Assembly (NCBI GenBank): GCA_951813045.1
Contig: CATOTF010000002.1
Coordinates: 620,001-684,000 of the forward strand
Direction of reading: 5' to 3'
From: an uncultured Rhizobiaceae bacterium
Lineage (GTDB): Bacteria; Pseudomonadota; Alphaproteobacteria; Rhizobiales; Rhizobiaceae
DNA: 64,000 nucleotides
This document shows, in pieces, positions 58,250-64,000 of the stretch (its first letter is position 1; each line of letters begins with the position of its first letter). Below the pieces are notes generated by a model. It was given only the letters and a program-made list of their open reading frames with translations. It made no database searches and had not been told where the DNA came from. A program made the position numbers and the translations under genes.

Positions 58250-59149
58250 ATGGATTGGGACGACCTTCGTTTTGTGGTTGCAGTTGCAGACATGGGGTCG
58301 GCTGTTGCAGCCGCTCAAAGTCTGGGTGTAAACCCTACAACCGTTCAACGGCGTATCGCACGGTTTGAGCAGATCAATAATGTTCATCTTTTTGTCAGAC
58401 GCCAGTCCGGTTATCAGCCAACACCGGAATGCGAAGCGCTCGTGGAGGCGTCACGTCCAATCGAAGAAAGTGTATCGGCGATTAAACGGGAAATTTTGAC
58501 CCGCGATACCCGTCTTGAAGGCAGGCTGGTGATGACGACTGTTGATTCGCTGATGGATAATTATCTGGCCGGTTATCTCGCCCAATTTCAGGAATTGCAT
58601 CCAAACATCAAAATTGACGTTACCCTGACCAATTCGCATCTCGATCTGTCGCGCCAGGATGCGGATGTGGCGATAAGGCCGTCCAACAACCCACCTGAAC
58701 ATCTGGTCGGGCAAAATGTTGCGACGCTGGCAATCGCAATTTACGGGCCTGCAGGTGGAGAAACGGTGAAAGTCTCCCATTATTTGGATGTGTTATCAAA
58801 ACACCCAAATTGGATAGGAGCGGCGAATACACTGGGCGGTTCCCCGATTGGAGCCTGGATTAACCGAAATGTGCCAGCGTCTTCCCTCACCATGTCCATC
58901 GATACTTTTAAGGGAATCGCAACAGCGATTGAAGCGGGGTGCGGCATTGGCATGGTGCCCTGTGTCATTGGCGATAATCTTCCCGGCCTGACCCGCCTGA
59001 GCGACCCGATTGATGAGGTTGCAGCGTCAGTCTGGCTGTTGACCCACAAGGAAATCAAATCATCAGCCAAGATCAGAGCGTTCATGCAATTTATGGCAAA
59101 GGCAATACGCGCTGACGCAAAAAGGTTTGCAGGCCATCCCGTTGTGTAG
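58250..59149 (+). CDS. LysR-family transcriptional regulator
   Basis: A 299-residue regulator: an N-terminal winged helix (WDDLRFVVAVADMGSAVAAA, then LGVNPTTVQRRIARFE) and a C-terminal effector domain (LEGRLVMTTVDSLMDNYLAG; GCGIGMVPCVIGDNL). The opening is MDWDDLRFV, as in related proteins; the frame runs 14 codons further upstream through the repeat region. It is divergent from yceI-cytochrome b and probably controls it. Effector unknown. Confidence 0.88.
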   Translation: MDWDDLRFVVAVADMGSAVAAAQSLGVNPTTVQRRIARFEQINNVHLFVRRQSGYQPTPECEALVEASRPIEESVSAIKREILTRDTRLEGRLVMTTVDSLMDNYLAGYLAQFQELHPNIKIDVTLTNSHLDLSRQDADVAIRPSNNPPEHLVGQNVATLAIAIYGPAGGETVKVSHYLDVLSKHPNWIGAANTLGGSPIGAWINRNVPASSLTMSIDTFKGIATAIEAGCGIGMVPCVIGDNLPGLTRLSDPIDEVAASVWLLTHKEIKSSAKIRAFMQFMAKAIRADAKRFAGHPVV

Positions 59150-59178
59150 CGCTCTTGTTTTGATGGTGCGAATTGGGC

Positions 59179-59439
59179 ATGAACCCAGCCATGGAAGAAT
59201 TAATGCGAACCAACAATGCTGTTTCAGTCTCATTTGCAGAGGCGCTGCTGACAGAACAAGGTATTGTTCACTTTGTAGCCGATCTGCACATGAGCATTGT
59301 TGACGGATCTCTGGGTATTTTACCCCGCCGGATTATGGTGGACGGGGATCGCCTTGAACAGGCGCGACAGTTGATGCGCGACGCGGGCCTGGGCGAAGAA
59401 TTGCCCGACAAGCCGGTGCGCCCGGTTGATCAGTCTTAG
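59179..59439 (+). CDS. DUF2007-domain protein
   Basis: An 86-residue protein matching the small DUF2007 family: MEELMRTNNAVSVSFAEALL, then EQGIVHFVADLHMS, RRIMVDGDRLEQARQLM. The fold is a PII-like ferredoxin type thought to be a signal transducer, but function is unknown. The start may be this ATG or the one four codons later (MEELM). It is followed two bases later by the methyltransferase gene, an order conserved in Hyphomicrobiales. Confidence 0.85.
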   Translation: MNPAMEELMRTNNAVSVSFAEALLTEQGIVHFVADLHMSIVDGSLGILPRRIMVDGDRLEQARQLMRDAGLGEELPDKPVRPVDQS

Positions 59440-59441
59440 CG

Positions 59442-60245
59442 ATGGGTCGGTCGGCGAAAAACGTCAGAAATTCGCAATTGTCAAAAACCGAATTGGTGGG
59501 TTTTCACGATAATCGCTTTTTCGTCTATCAGCCTGACGACGGGAACCATAAGGCTGGTATGGATGCAATGCTTCTTGCGGCCTGCGTTCCCCGTTTTTTC
59601 AGTGGCTTAGCAGCAGATTATGGTGCCGGTAACGGAGCTGCGGGCATGGCAGTTCTCCAGGCATGTGAAGGCTCTAGTATGGATTTCATCGAACGTGATG
59701 AAAAGCTGTGCGCGTTAATGAAAGCCGCTGCCGAACACCCTAAAAATGCTCATTTAGGTCAACGAATGAACATAATCTGTGCTGATGTGGCAGACACAAA
59801 ACCTATGCGCGCTGCGGTTGACCGGCCATACGGGTGTTACGATGCAATAATCGTCAACCCACCTTATAATGATGCCAGCCATCGGACCTCTCCTAACAAA
59901 AGCCGCGCGCAGGCACATATGATGGGGGAGGGTGGGTTTGATCTATGGGTAAAATCCGCCAACACCATGTTGGGGGCAAAAGGGGTCCTCGCCATGATCA
60001 TCCGCCCCGCTAATTTGGTTGAATTGCTCAACGCGCTGGAAGGACGGTTCGGTGCTGTTCGAGTCAAGCCAATTCACCCAAAGGCGGATAGTCCGGCAAA
60101 CCGCATGCTGGTGACTGCGCAAAAAGGTTCGCGCACCCCCACTGCTTTCCTTCCGCCGCTGGTTGTCCACCATCCTGACGGGCAATTCATGGAACGGGCA
60201 GGTGAAATATTCCGCGGGCAGGTCGGAATTGAAATGTTTACTTGA
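59442..60245 (+). CDS. TrmN6-like N6-adenine methyltransferase
   Basis: A 267-residue class I SAM methyltransferase. The SAM loop reads AADYGAGNGAAGMAVLQ near residue 58 and the catalytic NPPY motif is in IVNPPYNDASH near residue 138, as in tRNA1(Val) m6A37 methyltransferases (TrmN6/YfiC). The target is inferred from similarity; other N6-adenine or glutamine targets are possible. Adjacent to DUF2007 and the S49 peptidase gene, as usual in this order. Confidence 0.85.
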   Translation: MGRSAKNVRNSQLSKTELVGFHDNRFFVYQPDDGNHKAGMDAMLLAACVPRFFSGLAADYGAGNGAAGMAVLQACEGSSMDFIERDEKLCALMKAAAEHPKNAHLGQRMNIICADVADTKPMRAAVDRPYGCYDAIIVNPPYNDASHRTSPNKSRAQAHMMGEGGFDLWVKSANTMLGAKGVLAMIIRPANLVELLNALEGRFGAVRVKPIHPKADSPANRMLVTAQKGSRTPTAFLPPLVVHHPDGQFMERAGEIFRGQVGIEMFT

Positions 60246-60302
60246 AAAACCCGGCCAACAACCTCAAATGGGTCAGAATAATTGTTTTAGGAAATTTCCA
60301 TT

Positions 60303-61202
60303 TTGGCTAACCGCTTCACAAAAATTCTTCCGGCAAAACTTCGGGCCAAATTGGGGAGTGACGATCCCGTCATTCCGGTTGTGAAACTCAGCGGTGCCAT
60401 TATGGCTGGCGGCTCACAATTGCGTCCAGCCCTCAACATATCGAGCTGTGCTGGCCGGCTGCACAAGGCCTTTGGCGATAAAACTGCGCCCGCCGTGGCC
60501 ATTGTCGTCAATTCACCGGGTGGCTCGCCGGTACAATCCAGATTGATCTACAAACGCATCCGTGACCTCGCCGCTGAAAAGAACAAAAAGGTTCATGTTT
60601 TCGTCGAAGACGCAGCCGCATCCGGCGGTTATATGATCGCCTGCGCCGGTGATGACATCACCGCTGACCCTTCCAGCATTGTTGGCTCAATTGGCGTGAT
60701 TTCAGCCGGGTTCGGCTTTGTCGACGCCATTGAAAAGATCGGCGTCAAGCGTCGGGTTCATACCGCTGGGCAGAATAAATCTGTAATGGATCCGTTTTTA
60801 CCGGAAAAGAAAGCCGATATTGACCGCCTCAAGAAGCTTCAACTTGAAATTCACGACGTTTTCATCAATCTGGTAAAAGAAAGTCGCGGTGACAGGCTGG
60901 TCGAAGACAAGAATATGTTCACCGGCGCGTTCTGGACTGGTGAACCGGCCAGGGAACTGGGTTTGATCGACGGAATTGGTGATGTTCGTTCGACGTTGAA
61001 GCAACGTTATGGTGAAAAAACCAAACTTAAACTGATTGAGGATAAAAAAGGACTGCTGGGTGGCCGTGCCGCCTCAGGAATATCACAATCGCTTGGTATG
61101 GAGGCATTAGGTAGCGGGTTAGATACCATAGCTGCAACAATTCCTGACAGCCTCATAAGTGCTGCGGAAGAACGGGCTTTGTGGTCACGTCTGGGACTAT
61201 AA
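60303..61202 (+). CDS. S49-family (SppA-like) serine peptidase
   Basis: A 299-residue ClpP-fold peptidase of short SppA/SohB type. The nucleophile Ser is in EDAAASGGYMIACAGD near residue 110, after VNSPGGSPVQS, and the C-terminal region has FTGAFWTGEPARELGLIDGI with the downstream catalytic-Lys area earlier. No obvious signal peptide or membrane helix is seen, so it may be cytoplasmic or peripheral. I start at TTG (AGGAA upstream); the next Met would remove the first strand. Confidence 0.88.
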   Translation: MANRFTKILPAKLRAKLGSDDPVIPVVKLSGAIMAGGSQLRPALNISSCAGRLHKAFGDKTAPAVAIVVNSPGGSPVQSRLIYKRIRDLAAEKNKKVHVFVEDAAASGGYMIACAGDDITADPSSIVGSIGVISAGFGFVDAIEKIGVKRRVHTAGQNKSVMDPFLPEKKADIDRLKKLQLEIHDVFINLVKESRGDRLVEDKNMFTGAFWTGEPARELGLIDGIGDVRSTLKQRYGEKTKLKLIEDKKGLLGGRAASGISQSLGMEALGSGLDTIAATIPDSLISAAEERALWSRLGL

Positions 61203-61230
61203 TCCGCCAAGATTAGGGGAAGGGGAAATA

Positions 61231-61407
61231 ATGATACAATTAGTAGCCGCTGCGGCAGTTGGTGCTGTGGGTCTGTATGCCTACAAATCGTTCCGAAAAC
61301 ATATGGATGCAATCAAGGCGGAAGAGTTGGAAAAAGCCAGACCGCCCAAGTCCGTTGGTGATCTGGAACACGATCCCGAATCCGGGCGGTATAAGGTGAA
61401 AAAATAA
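61231..61407 (+). CDS. Small membrane-anchored hypothetical protein
   Basis: A 58-residue protein with one N-terminal hydrophobic helix (QLVAAAAVGAVGLYAYKSF), then a charged tail (ELEKARPPKSVGDLEHDPES, GRYKVKK). AGGGGAAATA sits directly before the ATG. I do not recognise a family; similar small proteins occur at this position before glyQ in related bacteria. Probably an inner-membrane protein with a cytoplasmic tail. Function unknown. Confidence 0.7.
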   Translation: MIQLVAAAAVGAVGLYAYKSFRKHMDAIKAEELEKARPPKSVGDLEHDPESGRYKVKK

Positions 61408-61499
61408 CCGACCTCTCCAGTCAATCTTGACCCTGCGATACCGCCATGGCATCGCAGGTGGGCAATTTAATCTTCCAAAATCGTTCCGCGAAATTTTCC

Positions 61500-62426
61500 A
61501 TGGCACATGATCCAAAAAATTCCTTTCAAGGTTTAATCCTGACCCTTCATGAATATTGGGCGGAATATGGCTGTGTCATTCTGCAACCCTATGACATGGA
61601 AGTTGGCGCGGGTACTTTCCACCCGGCAACCACCCTGCGCGCCCTGGGACCAAAGCCCTGGAATGCGGCCTATGTACAGCCGAGCCGCCGCCCTACCGAC
61701 GGGCGTTACGGCGAAAACCCCAACCGGTTGCAACATTATTATCAATATCAGGTATTGCTCAAACCCAGCCCGCCAAACCTTCAGGAACTTTATCTCGGTT
61801 CGCTGGAAGCCATCGGCATCGACACGAAACTCCACGATGTGCGGTTTGTCGAAGACGATTGGGAAAGCCCAACATTGGGTGCATGGGGTCTTGGTTGGGA
61901 AGTCTGGTGCGACGGGATGGAAGTATCGCAGTTCACTTACTTTCAGCAGATTTGCGGACAGGAATGTTCACCGGTTGCCGGGGAACTGACCTACGGGCTG
62001 GAGCGTCTGGCCATGTATGTTCAGGGCGTTGACGATGTCTATGATCTGAATTTCAACGGCGGCGAGGGCGACAAAAAAGTGCCTTACGGCGAGGTTTTCC
62101 AACAAACAGAACGCGAATACAGCCGGTATAACTTTGACATCGCGGGAACCGACGAACTGTTTCAACATTTCAAGGATGCTGAAACCGAATGCCAGCGCAT
62201 TCTGGCGGCCCCCGCTCACGACCCAAAAAAAGGCCGCGAAATCATCATGGCCCACCCGGCCTACGACCAGTGTATCAAGGCCAGCCACGTCTTTAACCTG
62301 CTCGACGCCCGAGGCGTTATCTCGGTGACAGAGCGCCAAAATTACATCGGCAAAGTACGTGACCTGTCAAAAGCCTGCGGTGAAGCATTTTTACAAACGG
62401 AAGCGGGTGGTGTGGAGGCTGCGTAG
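61500..62426 (+). CDS. glyQ: Glycyl-tRNA synthetase alpha subunit
   Basis: A 308-residue class II synthetase subunit of the alpha2beta2 type: [60 protein letters not shown] and [10 protein letters not shown]-like [12 protein letters not shown] are all present. It charges tRNA-Gly together with the beta subunit, whose gene begins 1.27 kb downstream after three small genes. The frame is open 18 codons upstream of the chosen ATG. Confidence 0.96.
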   Translation: MAHDPKNSFQGLILTLHEYWAEYGCVILQPYDMEVGAGTFHPATTLRALGPKPWNAAYVQPSRRPTDGRYGENPNRLQHYYQYQVLLKPSPPNLQELYLGSLEAIGIDTKLHDVRFVEDDWESPTLGAWGLGWEVWCDGMEVSQFTYFQQICGQECSPVAGELTYGLERLAMYVQGVDDVYDLNFNGGEGDKKVPYGEVFQQTEREYSRYNFDIAGTDELFQHFKDAETECQRILAAPAHDPKKGREIIMAHPAYDQCIKASHVFNLLDARGVISVTERQNYIGKVRDLSKACGEAFLQTEAGGVEAA

Positions 62427-62498
62427 AACCTCCCTTTGACAGAACAACGCTGCTGTTTCACACTTCCAATTGGCTGGCTAAACAGGAGAAATTTCGCG

Positions 62499-62882
62499 AT
62501 GACACCGCACGGACATTTTCACTGGAATGAACTGATGAGTAACGACGTGGAAAAGGCAAAAGCCTTTTACCACGACGCACTGGGTTGGGAATATAACGCC
62601 ATGGATATGGGCCCTAACGGTACTTATTGGCTGATTGTGGATGGTGAAATTCCCGTTGGTGGCATGTACCAGATGCAGGGAGAGCATTTTGAAGGCATGA
62701 ATGATCAATGGACGTCCTACATCGCGGTCGATGATATCGATAAACGTGTGGAGGCTGCCGAAAAGGCTGGCGCAACCATTATCCAGCCTCCGTTTGACAT
62801 TCCAGATACTGGACGTATTGCCATGCTTAGCGAGCCAGGCGGCGCTATGGTGGGCTGGATGACGCCATCGGAAAACGGGTAG
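62499..62882 (+). CDS. VOC-family protein (first of two between glyQ and glyS)
   Basis: A 127-residue glyoxalase-fold protein: GHFHWNELMSNDVEKAKAFY, then a middle strand GTYWLIVDGEIPVGGMYQM, and the C-terminal half with DQWTSYIAVDDIDKRVEAAE and SEPGGAMVGWM. The order of motifs is that of the CFP30-like group; function unknown. AGGAGA lies ten bases before the ATG. It is clearly related to the second VOC protein at 63.2 kb, suggesting duplication. Confidence 0.85.
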   Translation: MTPHGHFHWNELMSNDVEKAKAFYHDALGWEYNAMDMGPNGTYWLIVDGEIPVGGMYQMQGEHFEGMNDQWTSYIAVDDIDKRVEAAEKAGATIIQPPFDIPDTGRIAMLSEPGGAMVGWMTPSENG

Positions 62883-62954
62883 TATTTGTCTTTATGGCCG
62901 ATCATATGGTCGGTTGCATCTTTATGCGAACTACAACCATTATCGAGGTTAAAT

Positions 62955-63197
62955 ATGCCCAGTCCAAAACGCGCAGGTGATGCGCCAATGCCAATCGAAG
63001 TGGAAGCCGGGAAAACCTATTTCTGGTGTTCCTGTGGGGAATCCTCCACCCAGCCGTTTTGTGATGGCACGCATAAAGGTTCGGACTTCGCACCAGTCAA
63101 ATGGACGGCGGAAGAAGACGGCAGAAAGATGTTTTGCACCTGCAAAGAGACAGGTAATCAACCATTTTGCGACGGCAGTCATAAACCCACATCGTGA
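62955..63197 (+). CDS. CDGSH-type iron-sulfur protein (two domains)
   Basis: An 80-residue protein with two CDGSH [2Fe-2S] motifs: CSCGESSTQPFCDGTH and CTCKETGNQPFCDGSH, each giving three Cys and one His ligand. Tandem motifs are usual for short bacterial members (mitoNEET relatives). GAGG precedes the ATG by eight bases. Its role in electron or cluster transfer is not established. It lies between two VOC genes. Confidence 0.9.
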   Translation: MPSPKRAGDAPMPIEVEAGKTYFWCSCGESSTQPFCDGTHKGSDFAPVKWTAEEDGRKMFCTCKETGNQPFCDGSHKPTS

Positions 63198-63236
63198 ATT
63201 CAGGAATGAAAGTCGTTCAGCTAAACTGGAGCCAAC

Positions 63237-63617
63237 ATGCCCGAAATCGGACAATTTTTCTGGAATGAACTCAACACGCACGATGTGCTCAACGCGCAGG
63301 CATTTTATGAAAAAACGATGGGTTGGCAGTTTGAGTCGATAGCGACGGAAGATGGTGGCCCCTATTGGCTGGCAAAACATGACGGAGTGCCGGTCGCCGG
63401 CATTCTCCCTCATGTGAATATTGGTCTCGCACCTCAACATGATTTTTGGACACCCTATCTCGCTATGGAAGATGTTGACGCAAAATTGCAGATCGCCACA
63501 GCGCTTGGTGCAGAGATCGTCAGGCCACTATGGGATGTTCCCCAAGTCGGCTGCCGCGTTGTTTTAAGGGAGCCGGGAGGGGCTTTGGTCGCGTGGATCA
63601 CGCCGCTGGTGCAATAG
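63237..63617 (+). CDS. VOC-family protein (second of two between glyQ and glyS)
   Basis: A 126-residue glyoxalase-fold protein: IGQFFWNELNTHDVLNAQAF, GGPYWLAKHDGVPVAGILP, DFWTPYLAMEDVDAKLQIA and REPGGALVAWITP. It matches the VOC protein 740 bases upstream motif for motif. GGAGCC lies just before the ATG. Function unknown. Confidence 0.85.
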   Translation: MPEIGQFFWNELNTHDVLNAQAFYEKTMGWQFESIATEDGGPYWLAKHDGVPVAGILPHVNIGLAPQHDFWTPYLAMEDVDAKLQIATALGAEIVRPLWDVPQVGCRVVLREPGGALVAWITPLVQ

Positions 63618-63692
63618 AATTAAAAACGCGGGTGACAGGGTTAAATCTGCTTGGTATGTCCGGCGCAGCTAGTCTCCCAGCCTTGAAACATC

Positions 63693-64000
63693 ATGCCTGA
63701 TTTATTGCTCGAACTCCGCTCCGAAGAAATCCCTGCCCGCATGCAGCGTAAAGCTGCAGGTGATCTGAAAAAACTTGTCACTGATGCGCTGGTTGATGCG
63801 GGGCTGACTTACGAAGGCGCACGGGAATATTGGACGCCGCGCAGGTTAACGCTTGATTTGCGTGGTCTTACAGCCCGTTCGGCTGATCTGAAAGAAGAAC
63901 GCAAGGGCCCGCGCACGGATGCGCCCGAAAAGGCGATTGAGGGCTTTCTCCGTGGTGCCGGACTGTCTTCCGTCGATGAAGCGGAAGTACGCAATGACCC
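63693..64000 (+). CDS. glyS: Glycyl-tRNA synthetase beta subunit (5' part only)
   Basis: The first 102 codons of Gly[21 protein letters not shown], then [20 protein letters not shown] and [20 protein letters not shown]. The N-terminal HD-like and tRNA-binding regions follow beyond the window. It completes the alpha2beta2 synthetase with glyQ. Confidence 0.95.
   Translation, partial: MPDLLLELRSEEIPARMQRKAAGDLKKLVTDALVDAGLTYEGAREYWTPRRLTLDLRGLTARSADLKEERKGPRTDAPEKAIEGFLRGAGLSSVDEAEVRND

Overview
The window looks like a chromosomal segment of an alphaproteobacterium of the Hyphomicrobiales (Rhizobiales) type. This rests on gene order: guaB - MAPEG protein - rsmB-like methyltransferase - guaA; tetratricopeptide protein - der; atpI-atpB-atpE-atpF'-atpF followed by rnhB; and TPR protein - ispE - polyprenyl synthase - DUF2007 - TrmN6-like methylase - S49 peptidase - glyQ - glyS. 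The paired b and b' subunits and the SleB-type hydrolase fit the same group. I do not name a genus.

Layout. 1-1667: a partial Gfo/Idh/MocA oxidoreductase and a luciferase-like flavin oxidoreductase. 1668-3014: gene-poor, with decayed IS3 and IS5 remnants. 3015-11374: a tight eight-gene catabolic operon on the minus strand (ferredoxin reductase, Rieske dioxygenase alpha and beta, acyl-CoA ligase, thiolase-like protein, DUF35-SDR fusion, cyclase-family hydrolase, SDR). A divergent marR precedes it, and another IS3 remnant and tRNA-Gln lie beyond. 12688-32070: mostly housekeeping genes (ppx/gppA, rlmE, guaB, guaA, DksA-like, der, SleB hydrolase, ATP synthase F0, rnhB, radical SAM protein). It includes an rRNA methyltransferase gene cut by an intact 1520-bp IS1182-type element and a Popeye-like cyclic-nucleotide-binding membrane protein. 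32377-43849: a peptide-type ABC importer operon with amidohydrolase, M81 metallopeptidase and CocE/NonD hydrolase genes plus an XRE-type regulator. Three genes here carry lesions: a frameshift in a G8 tract, an in-frame TAG, and an in-frame TGA at codon 3. 44148-47412: TPR protein, ispE, moaB. 47891-55528: an intact IS3 element whose right end runs into a very long multi-GAF hybrid histidine kinase, followed by an Hpt protein and a receiver-cyclase. 55793-64000: polyprenyl synthase, cytochrome b and YceI with a divergent LysR regulator, then genes ending in glyQ and the start of glyS.

Three themes stand out. First, the dioxygenase operon pairs a thiolase-like protein lacking the usual catalytic Cys and His with a DUF35 domain fused to an SDR that has lost its Tyr-Lys pair; this resembles the thiolase-like/DUF35 aldolases of steroid side-chain degradation and may be a variant of them. 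Second, the kinase-Hpt-receiver/cyclase trio reads as a complete phosphorelay ending in a cyclic nucleotide, and the Popeye-like protein is a possible but unproven receptor. Third, insertion and decay are recent and visible: two IS copies have clean target duplications (GGCT and ATC), each altering a resident gene, and the peptide-import locus appears to be eroding unless its lesions are sequencing errors.
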